NCBI RefSeq assembly: GCF_003939025.1 | Contig: NZ_RQIH01000011.1 | Location: forward strand, 186,001-250,000 | Reading direction: 5' to 3' | Length of the DNA: 64,000 nucleotides | DNA from: Rhizobium sophoriradicis | Lineage (GTDB): Bacteria > Pseudomonadota > Alphaproteobacteria > Rhizobiales > Rhizobiaceae | Shown: piece after piece, positions 35,091 to 44,299 of the stretch | Position numbering within the stretch: position 1 is the first letter of the stretch | How the letters are laid out: the number at the start of each line of letters is the position of its first letter | Notes under the pieces: model-generated | The model's input: only the letters and a program-made list of their open reading frames with translations | Databases searched by the model: none | What the model was told of the DNA's origin: nothing | Position numbers and translations under genes: made by a program

Positions 35091-36527
35091 TCACACGTTG
35101 AGCAGAAGGAATTCCCGCTCCCAGGGGCTGATCACCTGCATGAAGGTCTCGAACTCGCCGCGCTTGACGCCGGCATAAAGGCCGATGAACTGCTTGCCGA
35201 ACACCTCTTCGAAGGCGGGCTCATCCTCCATCAGCGCCACCGCTTCCAAGAGGCCGCGCGGCAGGTCGATCGAGCCCTCATTGGCAGAATCCTCCGTCGG
35301 CGCCGTCGGCTCGATCTGCTTCATGATGCCGAGCAGGCCGGAAGCGAGCGAGGCGGCGAGCGCCAGATAGGGATTGGCGTCCGAACTCGGCAGCCGGTTT
35401 TCCACGCGCCTGGCCTGCGGATCGGACACCGGGACGCGGAAGGCGGTGGTCCGGTTGTCGTAACCCCAGGCATTGTTGACAGGGCAGGACATGTCCGGCT
35501 GCAGGCGCCGGTAGGAATTCACGTAAGGGGCAAGCATCGCCAGCGCGCTCGGCACGAATTTCTGCATACCGCCGATGAAGTGGAAGAATTCCTTCGAGGC
35601 CGATCCATCCGCATTGGAGAAGACGTTCCGGCCCGTCTCGATATTGACCACCGACTGGTGGATATGCATTGCCGACCCCGGCTGGCCCTGCATCGGCTTG
35701 GCCATGAAGGTCGCATAGATGTCGTGTTTCAGGGCCGCCTCGCGGATCGTGCGCTTGAACAGGAAGACCTGGTCGGCAAGCTCGATCGGATTGCCGTGGC
35801 GCAGGTTGATTTCAAGTTGGGCCGGTCCCTCTTCATGGATCAGCGTGTCGATCTCGAGCCCCTGTTTCTCCGAGAAATGGTAGATGTCGTCGATCAATTC
35901 GTCGAATTCGTTGATGCCGGCGATCGAATAACCCTGGCCGCCGAGGATCGAGCGGCCGGAGCGGCCCTTCGGCGGATGCAGCGGATAGTCGGGGTCGTCA
36001 TTCTTGGCAACCAGGTAGAATTCGATCTCGGGCGCGACGATCGGCTTCCAGCCGCGGTCGTGATAAAGGCTCATGATCCGCTTCAGCACGTTGCGCGGCG
36101 TATAGGGCACTTCGCCGCCGTCCGAATCGACGATGTCGCAGATCACCTGCGCCGTCGGGTCACTCTCCCAGGGCACGACCGAAAGCGTCGAAAGATCGGG
36201 CATCAGCTTCAGGTCGCTGTCGCGCGGCTCGTAGCGGAAGCTCTCCGTCTCTTCCGGGTACTCGCCGGAAATCGTGTGCCGGTAGATCGCCGAAGGCAGC
36301 GCCAGCGAGGTGTTGGAGGTGAATTTCGAACTCGGCATCATCTTGCCGCGCGGCACGCCGGCAAGGTCGGGCGTGATGCATTCGATGTCTTCGATGCCCC
36401 TGGCTCTCAGCCACTGCGCCGCTTCCTTCCAGTTCGCAACGCCGCGCAGGGATCCGGGGTCCGGGGGAGTTTTCGTCGAGGCGGGTACGGTTCTGGCAGG
36501 CTTCAGCGTCGTCTTTTTTGGGGACAT
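35091..36527 (-). CDS. glutamine synthetase-family ligase, PuuA-like
   Basis: 478 residues. GS fold motifs: EIEFYLV, HEEGPAQLEINLRHGNP (metal-binding Glu), MAKPMQGQPGSAMHIHQS and NRLPSSDANPYLALAASLA. The N-terminus has a Lys/Pro-rich tail of about 25 residues. The DLAGVPRGKMMP motif and the neighbour oxidase resemble gamma-glutamylputrescine synthetase (PuuA) rather than GlnA, since the adenylylation Tyr loop of GlnA is not evident. It probably ligates glutamate to a polyamine. It is divergent from the gene at 36615, with 87 bp between. Confidence 0.82.
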   Translation of the reverse strand: MSPKKTTLKPARTVPASTKTPPDPGSLRGVANWKEAAQWLRARGIEDIECITPDLAGVPRGKMMPSSKFTSNTSLALPSAIYRHTISGEYPEETESFRYEPRDSDLKLMPDLSTLSVVPWESDPTAQVICDIVDSDGGEVPYTPRNVLKRIMSLYHDRGWKPIVAPEIEFYLVAKNDDPDYPLHPPKGRSGRSILGGQGYSIAGINEFDELIDDIYHFSEKQGLEIDTLIHEEGPAQLEINLRHGNPIELADQVFLFKRTIREAALKHDIYATFMAKPMQGQPGSAMHIHQSVVNIETGRNVFSNADGSASKEFFHFIGGMQKFVPSALAMLAPYVNSYRRLQPDMSCPVNNAWGYDNRTTAFRVPVSDPQARRVENRLPSSDANPYLALAASLASGLLGIMKQIEPTAPTEDSANEGSIDLPRGLLEAVALMEDEPAFEEVFGKQFIGLYAGVKRGEFETFMQVISPWEREFLLLNV

Positions 36528-36614
36528 GACACACCGGTTTGGTTGATCTTGGCGCCATCATAGCCGGACTTTGCCAATTGGCGAGAGGTCGAGAACGTTG
36601 ACTTTCGCTCTTCG

Positions 36615-37835
36615 ATGGAAAAGAAGACGCCGGATTTGATTAAGGAAACGGGTTTGCAGCGCAAAAGCGACGTCATCGTCATCGGCGCCGGGGCGGCGGG
36701 CATGATGGCGGCCATCCGCGCGGGAAAACGCGGTCGCTCGGTCTTGGTTCTCGACCATGCGCGAGCGCCCGGCGAGAAGATCCGCATCTCCGGCGGCGGC
36801 CGCTGCAATTTCACCAATATCCATGCCGGGCCGAAGAATTTTCTGTCCGCCAATCCGCATTTCTGCAAGTCGGCGCTTGCCCGTTTCACGCCTGCCGATT
36901 TCATCGCCATGGTCGAGCGGCACCGCATTGCCTGGCATGAAAAGACGCTCGGCCAGCTGTTCTGCGACGACAGTGCCAAGGACATCATCCGCATGCTCTT
37001 GGACGAGATGCGCGCCGCCGGCGCGGCACTCGATCTCACTACCGAGATAACAGGCGTCGAAAGGACCGATGCGGGCTTCCGCGTCTCGACCGGGCAGGGC
37101 GCCTATGAAGCCTCATCGCTGATCGTTGCGACCGGCGGCAAATCGATCCCGAAGATGGGCGCCACCGGCTTTGCCTATCGCCTCGCCGAGCAGTTCGGCC
37201 TGGCCGTGCTCGAAACCCGCCCGGCCCTGGTGCCGTTGACGCTCGATCCCGGCCTGCTCGCAAGCATTGGGCCGCTTGCCGGCATTTCCGCTCCGGCCGA
37301 AATCCGTCATGGCAAGACCGCCTTCCGCGAAGCGCTGCTGTTTACCCATCGGGGCCTCAGCGGACCTGCGATCCTGCAGATCTCCTCCTATTGGCGCGAA
37401 GGCGACGAAATCGTCCTTGCCATCGAACCGGATATCGACATCGCCGCGCAGCTGAAGGCGGCAAAGCAGCTGAACGGCCGCCAGTCGGCCCAGACCGCGC
37501 TTGGCGAGATCCTGCCGAAGCGGCTGGCGCAGTTTCTCGTCGAGCGCGAAAAAATCTCCGGCAATATGGCGGACCTACCCGACAAGGCGCTGCTGCGTCT
37601 TGCCGCGAGCGCCCAGAACTTCGCGGTCAAGCCTTCCGGCTCCGAAGGCTATCGCACCGCCGAAGTGACGCTCGGGGGCGTCGACACGGCTGCGCTCGAT
37701 TCCCGCAGCATGGAGGCGAAGGCCGTGCCCGGCCTCTATTTCATCGGCGAATGCGTCGACGTCACCGGCTGGCTCGGCGGCTATAATTTCCAATGGGCCT
37801 GGGCCTCGGGATTTGCCGCGGGCGAATACGCCTGA
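36615..37835 (+). CDS. BaiN/HI0933-family FAD-dependent oxidoreductase
   Basis: 406 residues. VIVIGAGAAGMMAAIRAGKR is the FAD-binding loop, followed by GEKIRISGGGRCNFTN, the family signature. C-terminal GLYFIGECVDVTGWLGGYNF followed by QWAWASGFAAG is also diagnostic. Proteins of this family are flavoproteins of uncertain substrate; some reduce steroids. It appears monocistronic and divergent from the PuuA-like gene. No membrane helix or signal is present. Confidence 0.9.
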   Translation: MEKKTPDLIKETGLQRKSDVIVIGAGAAGMMAAIRAGKRGRSVLVLDHARAPGEKIRISGGGRCNFTNIHAGPKNFLSANPHFCKSALARFTPADFIAMVERHRIAWHEKTLGQLFCDDSAKDIIRMLLDEMRAAGAALDLTTEITGVERTDAGFRVSTGQGAYEASSLIVATGGKSIPKMGATGFAYRLAEQFGLAVLETRPALVPLTLDPGLLASIGPLAGISAPAEIRHGKTAFREALLFTHRGLSGPAILQISSYWREGDEIVLAIEPDIDIAAQLKAAKQLNGRQSAQTALGEILPKRLAQFLVEREKISGNMADLPDKALLRLAASAQNFAVKPSGSEGYRTAEVTLGGVDTAALDSRSMEAKAVPGLYFIGECVDVTGWLGGYNFQWAWASGFAAGEYA

Positions 37836-38010
37836 AGCTTTCCTTTCCTGGCGGAACTGCTGCCGCGTATATTAGCAATACGATTCAAGACTTCTTAAGA
37901 GAGGTGCGCCATCCTGTCTCAATTGGCGGTTTGCAAAGCTCTTCCTAGATTAAGCTTTACCCGCAAGCCGTTTTGTTGGATTGTTGTGTCAGAAGAGTGA
38001 GGTTTCGAGC

Positions 38011-38154
38011 ATGACCAGACACGCACGACGCGCCCGCGCCATCGCAATCACCCAGGCAAAGCCTGACATCAGGATGGCCGTCCTGCGATATTTGATGCTC
38101 GCAGCCGGCGCCACGGCCGCCAGCCTGGCCCTGTTGCTCGCGCACGTCCTCTGA
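38011..38154 (+). CDS. small single-pass membrane protein, 47 residues
   Basis: ATG 38011 to TGA 38152-38154. The peptide starts MTRHARRARAIAITQ, is strongly basic for 15 residues, then has a hydrophobic helix from about 25 to 46 (YLMLAAGATAASLALLLAHV). AGTGAGG lies about nine bases before the start. Codon third positions are GC-rich like the flanking genes. It lies in a 630-bp gap between the BaiN-type gene and a chemoreceptor. No homologue is recognised; translation is a prediction from start, ribosome site and topology. Confidence 0.55.
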   Translation: MTRHARRARAIAITQAKPDIRMAVLRYLMLAAGATAASLALLLAHVL

Positions 38155-38447
38155 CCTGTCCTTTCATCCGAAAGTAACCTTGCCGCCTTTCCTTCGCGAC
38201 ATCGCGGTCCTGTGGGGCATAAATTGCAACTATTTCACCGCCTTGGCTTTTAACCGCCATCACCGCTTATCCGAAAATTAATATCTAATCTGACACAATT
38301 GCCCGCGATTATTTGGGCATCTCCAACTTGCTTGGACATGAACCGGCAATGACTGCCGCCTGGCTTCCGGGTTCCCCGATGTAAAGAGAATAGTTTGATG
38401 TGCACTCGGCTGGCGCGCCTGATGGCTGCCCGCGGGAGGAGTAGTGT

Positions 38448-38477
38448 ATGAAAGGCCCGGAACGCCATGTTGATTGA
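38448..38477 (+). other. possible 9-codon leader peptide overlapping the chemoreceptor start
   Basis: The strong GGGAGGAG ribosome site (38434-38441) is correctly spaced for ATG 38448, which opens MKGPERHVD and stops at 38475-38477. The chemoreceptor ATG (38467) is in another frame inside this short frame and has only a weak GGAA before it. The receptor frame cannot be extended upstream because of a stop at 38449. Coupled translation from the leader is inferred. Confidence 0.4.
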
Positions 38478-40995
38478 CAAGATTCTTTCCCGCTTCAGGA
38501 TCAAGACGAAAGTCCTGATCTTCGTTCTGCCCTTCGTTGTGACCATTTCGGCGGTGGGCCTGACGGGCCTTTATGCTTCCGGACTTCTGCAGGGCCGCAT
38601 GGAAATCTCCAACAGCGTGCTGCAGTCGCTGAGCGGGTTCAAGGATCTCTACGGTTCGATGGACGACTTCCTGCGCATCACCAGTCAGCCGGCGCGCGAC
38701 AAGCTGCTCACCGATCTGAAGACCCAGCAGGGCGTGCTCGACCAGACGCTGAACCAGGTGGGCGAACAGGCGGCCGGCCGTGACAGCCTTGCGGAAGCCT
38801 CGAGCCGCACCAAGGACATTTCGGGCGTCGTCGACAAGCTCTGGGCACTGCATGAGCAGGAAGTCGCGCTGCACGAGCAGATCGACGCGGCGCAGAAGAG
38901 CCTGATCAGCACCCGCTTCACGGTCTCCTACCAGGCCGAGGAATTGCAGACCGCGCTGCAGCGCGACGAGAGTGCTGCCACCGTCACACTTCGCACCGCC
39001 GACCGCCTGCTGAAGGGCGGCGATTTCCTCGGCACCGTCGCCAGCGGCTTCAGCAAGCCGCAGACACCGCAGGACAAGATCGCCTTCATCAACGAACAGA
39101 TGCCGGAGATCATCAAGGCCCAGCGCCTGATCGCCATTTCGGTCCCGACCAACCAGAAAAACGTCATCGACGCCCTGGCTGCGACCATCGACAGCATCAA
39201 GGCGATTGCCCAGATGCCCGCTCCGACCGACGAGAACGTCGCCGAACTCGGGCGTCTCGTCTCCCGCTTCCGCCAGACCTCGACCTATACGCAGCTGACC
39301 GCGACGCAGAAGATGCGCGAGGCGACTCAGCGGTTTGCCGAGCTCGAAGGCCGCATCGCCCAGACCAACTCCGTCCTGCAGGATACGCGTCGTCTGGAAA
39401 ATTCCGTCTATGCGCTGCAGATCGTCCTGTCCGACTTCCTCTCCAACTCGAGCAAGGACAATCTCGTGCGCCTGCAGCAGCAAGCCGGCACGCTCGGCAA
39501 GGACATGCAGGTGCTGACCACCAGCGCCAAGGGCATGGGCTTTGCCGAAGGCATCTCCGGCGCGATCCAGCCGGCCCTCGACGCCATTTCCGGCGGTGGC
39601 TCGAAGATCGTCGATACGATCGGTGAGCGCGTCACGGCCTATGCCGCCGCCCGCCAGGAACTCGACCAGATCTGGACGAAGCTGACCGACTTCGCCGAGC
39701 TGCAGAAACAGACGGCCGGCACCGAGCGCACCCAGGCAAACAGCATCTCGGTCCTCACCACCGGTCTCGGCATTCTGCTGTCGATCCTCGGCGGCATCGC
39801 CCTGGTGCTGACGCTGCAGCGCCCGATCAGCCAGATCACGGCCGCCATGCGCCGCATCGCCGAAGGGTCGCTGGATACCAGCATTTCAGGCGAGCAGCGC
39901 TACGACGAAATCGGCGACATGGCCCGCGCCCTCGGAATCTTCAAGGAAAATGCCATCTCGAAGATCCGCATCGAGGAGCAGAGCGACGAGGAACGCGCCG
40001 CCGCCGAACACGAGCGCCAGCGCAACGACGCCGAAAAGCGCGAGATGGACCGGCAGATCGAATTTGCCGTCAACGCGCTTGCCGCCGGCCTCGAACGCAT
40101 GTCGCAAGGCGATATCTCGACGACGATCGAAACACCCTTCATCGGCCGCCTCGAACAGCTGCGTCAGGATTTCAACGGTTCGATGCTGCGCCTGCAGGCG
40201 ACGATGAGCCAGATCCGCGACAATGTCGAACTGATCCAGGGCAACGGCAACCAGATGGCCCAGTCGGCCGAGGATCTCTCCAAGCGCACCGAACAGCAGG
40301 CGGCTTCGCTCGAAGAGACGGCGGCTGCCGTCGATCAGATCACCGTCACGGTGCGCTCATCGGCCGAACGCGCCAAGGATGCCGACCAGATCGTCCGTCA
40401 GGCCAAGCGCAGCGCCGATGATTCCGCCGTCGTTGTCAACAATGCGATCGACGCTATGGGCCGCATCGAGGATGCCGCGCGCCAGATCGAGCAGATCATC
40501 GGCGTCATCGACGAGATCGCCTTCCAGACCAACTTGCTGGCGCTCAACGCCGGCATCGAGGCGGCGCGCGCCGGCGAGGCCGGCAAGGGTTTCGCCGTCG
40601 TCGCCATGGAAGTCCGCGAACTCGCCCAGCGCTCCGCCGCCGCGGCGCAGGAGATCAAGGGATTGATCAATAAGTCGACCAACGAGGTCAGCTCCGGTTC
40701 GCAATTCGTGCAGGAGACCGGCACGGTGCTCGCCAAGATCAGCGCCCAGATCGTCACGATCAGCCAGCATGTCGAGATGATCGCCCGCGCCAGCCACGAC
40801 CAGTCCAACGCGCTGCAGAGCGTCAACTCGACCGTCAACCAAATGGACCAGATGACGCAGAAGAACGCCGCCATGGTCGAGGAGACGACCGCCGCCAGCC
40901 GCGAACTGGCCGACGAGGCCGATGCGCTGCGCCGCCTCATCCAGCAGTTCAAGATTGACGGGGTTGGCGAAGCGCCAGTCTACCGCGCCGCCTGA
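38467..40995 (+). CDS. methyl-accepting chemotaxis protein (large helical sensor)
   Basis: 842 residues. A first membrane helix at about 18-38 (VLIFVLPFVVTISAVGLTGL) is followed by a large periplasmic helical region (about 45-425), rich in Gln and coiled coil, of the helical-bimodular kind. The second helix is at about 427-447, then a HAMP domain (LQRPISQITAAMRRIAEGSL), a further HAMP-like segment near 535-590 and the signalling domain. The hairpin tip, VIDEIAFQTNLLALNAGIEA and following residues, is at about 680-713. No CheR/CheB-binding pentapeptide is seen at the C-terminus (ends EAPVYRAA). The ligand is unknown. It signals to CheA/CheW encoded elsewhere. Confidence 0.93.
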   Translation: MLIDKILSRFRIKTKVLIFVLPFVVTISAVGLTGLYASGLLQGRMEISNSVLQSLSGFKDLYGSMDDFLRITSQPARDKLLTDLKTQQGVLDQTLNQVGEQAAGRDSLAEASSRTKDISGVVDKLWALHEQEVALHEQIDAAQKSLISTRFTVSYQAEELQTALQRDESAATVTLRTADRLLKGGDFLGTVASGFSKPQTPQDKIAFINEQMPEIIKAQRLIAISVPTNQKNVIDALAATIDSIKAIAQMPAPTDENVAELGRLVSRFRQTSTYTQLTATQKMREATQRFAELEGRIAQTNSVLQDTRRLENSVYALQIVLSDFLSNSSKDNLVRLQQQAGTLGKDMQVLTTSAKGMGFAEGISGAIQPALDAISGGGSKIVDTIGERVTAYAAARQELDQIWTKLTDFAELQKQTAGTERTQANSISVLTTGLGILLSILGGIALVLTLQRPISQITAAMRRIAEGSLDTSISGEQRYDEIGDMARALGIFKENAISKIRIEEQSDEERAAAEHERQRNDAEKREMDRQIEFAVNALAAGLERMSQGDISTTIETPFIGRLEQLRQDFNGSMLRLQATMSQIRDNVELIQGNGNQMAQSAEDLSKRTEQQAASLEETAAAVDQITVTVRSSAERAKDADQIVRQAKRSADDSAVVVNNAIDAMGRIEDAARQIEQIIGVIDEIAFQTNLLALNAGIEAARAGEAGKGFAVVAMEVRELAQRSAAAAQEIKGLINKSTNEVSSGSQFVQETGTVLAKISAQIVTISQHVEMIARASHDQSNALQSVNSTVNQMDQMTQKNAAMVEETTAASRELADEADALRRLIQQFKIDGVGEAPVYRAA

Positions 40996-41021
40996 TCAGC
41001 GCTTGATTTCCATTGTTTCGA

Positions 41022-41046
41022 CGGCCCCGGTTTTCCGGGGCCGTTT
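41022..41046 (+). terminator. terminator after the first chemoreceptor gene
   Basis: CGGCCCCGG (41022-41030), loop TTTT, CCGGGGCCG (41035-41043), then TTTG. The perfect 9-bp GC stem lies 26 bp after the stop codon. The T tract is short. Confidence 0.75.
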
Positions 41047-41200
41047 GCATATCGGCAAGGCGCGATCGGTCGCCTTGGCAGGCCGATCGGAATGTCCGAA
41101 AACAGGGCGGTTGATTTATCCTGGCCAATTCAGATTTACGGAAAATTTTCCTTAACGCTTTTCCTCTAATTTAGCCCTTGTTGTGTCGCCGGGGGTTTTG

Positions 41201-43048
41201 ATGCCGCGCCTTTTCTCTACATCCATCGTCCGCCAGATCGTTGCGATCACGCTGTTTCTGCTGGCGATCAGCACGGCGGCCATTGTCGGCGTGACCTATT
41301 ACAATCTGAGCCGCCATGTGATGGATGGCGCCGTCTCCGACGCGAGGGATGCCGCCCGCGCCATGGCCGTCCTCTACGGCGCGGCCGATCAGGCCGCCAA
41401 GGTCGAGGTCAAGGACAACAAGCTCTCTGCCGTCACCGAAGAGGCCATTCCGGCCCTTGCCGATCATTCGCTGGTCGACCGCACGGCCCGGTCGATTGCC
41501 GGTGTTGCGACCATCTTCCAGAAGCAGGGCAGCGACTACGTCCGCATATCGACCAACGTCAAGAAGGAAAACGGCGACCGCGCCGTCGGCACCAAGCTTG
41601 CAGCCGAGCACCCGGCCCAGTCGGTCCTGGCCCGGGGCGAAGCCTATTTCGGCCCGGCCCAACTGTTCGGCCGCGAATTCATGACCGGCTACTTCCCGAT
41701 CAAGAACGTATCGAATGCCAATATCGGCATTCTCTTCATCGGCATCCCGATGGAATTCTATTATCAGCGCATGAATGAGCTGCTGATCCTGGTTCTCGGC
41801 ATCGGCGCCGTTGTCATGCTCATCGTCGGTGTTCTCGCCTTCTATGCGATCCGCTGGTCGGTTAAGCCTTTGCAGACGCTGACCGCGAGCGTCCACTCAA
41901 TCTCCTCGGGCAATCTCGACGGGGCGATCCCCTGTCTCGAGAAGAAGAACGAGTTCGGCGAGATCGGCCGCGCCCTCTCGCTTTTCCGCGACAGCGCCCT
42001 TGCACGGCGAAACCTGGAAACCGAGGCGGCCGAACAGCGCGCGCTCAGCGATGCCGAGCGCGCCAGGAACGATGCCGACAAGCGTTCGCTCGACAGCCAG
42101 ATCGACTTTGCCGTCAACCAGCTTGCCGCCGGCCTCGGGCGTCTATCGCAGGGTGATGTCTCGCAAACGATCGGCACGCCGTTCGTCGGCCGGCTGGAGC
42201 AGTTGCGCGTCGATTTCAACGCCTCGCTGCTGCGGCTCCAGGATACGCTGTCCGGTATCCGCGACAGCGCCTCGACGATCCAGCGCAATAGCGGCGCCGT
42301 CTCCGCCTCTGCCGACGAGCTTTCCAAGCGCACCGAGGCGCAGGCGGCGAACCTCGAGGAGACCGCCGCCGCGGTCGAGGAGATCACCGTCACGGTCCGC
42401 TCTTCCGCCGAGCGCGCCCGTGAAGCCAACAGCGTCGTCGCCGCGACCAAGAAGACGGCCGACAATTCCGGCACCGTCGTTGGCGATGCCGTCGCTGCCA
42501 TGGGGCGCATCGAAGAGGCTTCGCAGCGGATTGAACAGATCATCGAGGTGATCGACGATATCGCCTTCCAGACCAATCTTCTGGCGCTCAATGCCGGCAT
42601 CGAGGCGGCGCGGGCCGGCGAGGCCGGCAAGGGTTTTGCCGTCGTCGCCCAGGAGGTTCGTGAGCTTGCCCAGCGTTCGGCCGATGCGGCGCGCGAGATC
42701 AAGTCGCTGATCGAGACATCCAGCCGCGAAGTGACGGCCGGCTCCGAGCTGGTCCAGAAGACCGGCAGCGTTCTTGCCTCGATCAGCCAGGAAATCATTG
42801 TGATCAGCGGCCATGTCGAGACCATCGCCACCGCCAGCCGCGATCAGTCGGCGGCGCTGCAGGAGGTCAACGGTTCGGTTAACGCCATGGACCAGATGAC
42901 CCAGAAGAACGCCGCGATGGTTGCCGAGACGACGCAGGCAAGCCGCCTGCTTGCTGGCGAAGCCGATACGCTGATGGCACTGATCGAGCGTTTCCGCATC
43001 GGCGCAGAACCCGCGGCCGCTCACCTAGGCGCAAGGAAAGTTGCCTGA
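41201..43048 (+). CDS. methyl-accepting chemotaxis protein with Cache-type sensor
   Basis: 615 residues from ATG 41201 with GGGGG five bases upstream; GTG 41183 is in frame but unlikely. Membrane helices at about 9-31 and 194-217 enclose a periplasmic domain of about 160 residues with ARSIAGVATIFQKQGSDYVR and GRNEF-like GREFMTGYFPIKN, the single-Cache (sCache_3) pattern. HAMP follows (VKPLQTLTASVHSISSGNLD), then the signalling domain, with its tip VIDDIAFQTNLLALNAGIEA at about 449-470. Small organic acids are common ligands for such sensors, but the ligand here is unknown. It shares strong similarity in the signalling half with the receptor upstream. Confidence 0.94.
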   Translation: MPRLFSTSIVRQIVAITLFLLAISTAAIVGVTYYNLSRHVMDGAVSDARDAARAMAVLYGAADQAAKVEVKDNKLSAVTEEAIPALADHSLVDRTARSIAGVATIFQKQGSDYVRISTNVKKENGDRAVGTKLAAEHPAQSVLARGEAYFGPAQLFGREFMTGYFPIKNVSNANIGILFIGIPMEFYYQRMNELLILVLGIGAVVMLIVGVLAFYAIRWSVKPLQTLTASVHSISSGNLDGAIPCLEKKNEFGEIGRALSLFRDSALARRNLETEAAEQRALSDAERARNDADKRSLDSQIDFAVNQLAAGLGRLSQGDVSQTIGTPFVGRLEQLRVDFNASLLRLQDTLSGIRDSASTIQRNSGAVSASADELSKRTEAQAANLEETAAAVEEITVTVRSSAERAREANSVVAATKKTADNSGTVVGDAVAAMGRIEEASQRIEQIIEVIDDIAFQTNLLALNAGIEAARAGEAGKGFAVVAQEVRELAQRSADAAREIKSLIETSSREVTAGSELVQKTGSVLASISQEIIVISGHVETIATASRDQSAALQEVNGSVNAMDQMTQKNAAMVAETTQASRLLAGEADTLMALIERFRIGAEPAAAHLGARKVA

Positions 43049-43275
43049 GGAGCGCGGCCGTGACGGCTACAGGATTGCGCCGCAACGCTGCGGCGCCTTC
43101 CGTTCGATGCGGCCCGCCTCAAAATGAGGTCGATCGAGGTCAGCCAGGCGGCGAAGCGAATGATGCTGCTGTCTCCGAACTCGGCATAGAACCGCTCTTC
43201 ATCCGCCTTGGAGCCGCTTGGCTTGCAGGAATGCCGGTATCCGTGGACGCCAGCGATGGTGATCAGGTCGATCAT
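43021..43275 (-). CDS. small protein of unknown function, opposite to chemoreceptor 3' end
   Basis: 84 residues from ATG 43275, with AAAGGA seven bases upstream on the minus strand. The N-terminal 55 residues (MIDLITIAGVHGYRHSCKPS and on, with RFAAWLTSIDLILRR) look like real protein; the last 30 are Arg/Ser-rich and may be read into non-coding DNA. Its 3' end overlaps the chemoreceptor by 28 bp on the opposite strand. It is divergent from the LysR gene at 43363, an arrangement typical of a regulator and its target. I do not recognise the family; it could be a fragment of a longer gene. Confidence 0.5.
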   Translation of the reverse strand: MIDLITIAGVHGYRHSCKPSGSKADEERFYAEFGDSSIIRFAAWLTSIDLILRRAASNGRRRSVAAQSCSRHGRAPQATFLAPR

Positions 43276-43362
43276 GGTGATGTCCTTTCTGTTAGACATC
43301 ACTTCATTTAGGCCTCAAAATTCTCTTCATAAACAGGAAAAGTCCCGCTATGTTTTTCAGTG

Positions 43363-44232
43363 ATGAAAAACGCCAACTGGGATTCCTATCAGCTTTTCCT
43401 GCAGGTTGCCCGGCTCGGCGGCCTGACGGGAGCGAGCGCTGCCAGCGGGCTCAGTCCCGCGACCGTCGGCCGGCGCATGCTCGATCTCGAGCAGGAGGTC
43501 GGCCGCGCCTTGTTTTCGCGCAGCCAAACCGGTTATCGCCTGACGCAGGATGGCCAGTCGCTGCTCGATCATCTTCAGGAAATGGAAGCTGCTGCCCGCA
43601 AGGTGGAGGCCTGGCGCCAATCCGGTGAGGGCGGCACGACGGTCAGGATCACCGCCGGCACCTGGCTCGCCTGGCTGCTGACCGAAAATTTCGCCGCAAT
43701 CCGCATGCCGGGCGATGCCTTCGCGATTTCGCTGTCCATCGGCGAGGCGCGGGCGAGCCTTGCCTATCGTGAGAGCGATATCGGCATTCGCGCCTTCGAG
43801 CCGGAGGAGGCCAACCTGGCCGCCCGCCTGCTCGGGGAGGTGGCCTATGCCGTCTATGCCAGACGCAACGCCGCCGAGACCGACGAGCGCTGGATCGCCG
43901 TCGGCGAGGAGGAGGCGATCTCGGCCTATCTGCGCTGGCCGCACGCCCATGCCGCATCCGGGATCGTTGCCACCGTCAATCGGCCGCGTTCGCTGCCGGA
44001 TCTGGTGCGTGCCGGCGCCGGCAAGACCGTGCTTCCCTGTTTCGTCGGCGATCTCCACCCGGAATTGCAGCGCCAGGGCGGCGAGTTGCCGGAATTGCGC
44101 CACCGTCAATGGATCGTCATGAATGCCGAGGACCGTCATCGCCCCGAAATCCGCACGGTTGCCGACCGAATGACCAAGCTCATCCGCAGTTATGCCGATC
44201 TCTTCGCCGGAAAACGGCCGAGCCGCGGCTGA
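43363..44232 (+). CDS. LysR-family transcriptional regulator
   Basis: 289 residues from ATG 43363 (GTG 43360 is directly before it). The N-terminal winged helix is typical: YQLFLQVARLGGLTGASAAS, then GLSPATVGRRMLDLEQEVG and LFSRSQTGYRLTQDG. The effector domain is somewhat short, with ISLSIGEARASLAYRESDIG and LVRAGAGKTVLPCFVGD. It is divergent from the small gene at 43021-43275 and 88 bp separate them, so that gene is the first candidate target. Effector unknown. Confidence 0.88.
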   Translation: MKNANWDSYQLFLQVARLGGLTGASAASGLSPATVGRRMLDLEQEVGRALFSRSQTGYRLTQDGQSLLDHLQEMEAAARKVEAWRQSGEGGTTVRITAGTWLAWLLTENFAAIRMPGDAFAISLSIGEARASLAYRESDIGIRAFEPEEANLAARLLGEVAYAVYARRNAAETDERWIAVGEEEAISAYLRWPHAHAASGIVATVNRPRSLPDLVRAGAGKTVLPCFVGDLHPELQRQGGELPELRHRQWIVMNAEDRHRPEIRTVADRMTKLIRSYADLFAGKRPSRG

Positions 44233-44233
44233 G

Positions 44234-44267
44234 GCGCCCGCACACTCATCGAATGCGCGGGCGCTTT
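44234..44267. terminator. terminator between the LysR gene and the aceA operon
   Basis: GCGCCCGC (44234-44241) pairs with GCGGGCGC (44257-44264), followed by TTTGG. It lies between convergent genes and may act on both, though the T tract is short on + and absent on -. Confidence 0.6.
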
Positions 44268-44299
44268 GGTTGAAAGTCGGGCCGCGTCGGCCGTCCCGG

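Noticed and set aside
34974..36563. A 529-codon + frame opposite the PuuA-like gene
   Set aside because: Antisense shadow; the - strand frame has full glutamine synthetase motifs.
43060..43311. 83-codon + frame opposite the small gene at 43021-43275
   Set aside because: No ribosome site; the - frame has a good one and a more protein-like N-terminus.
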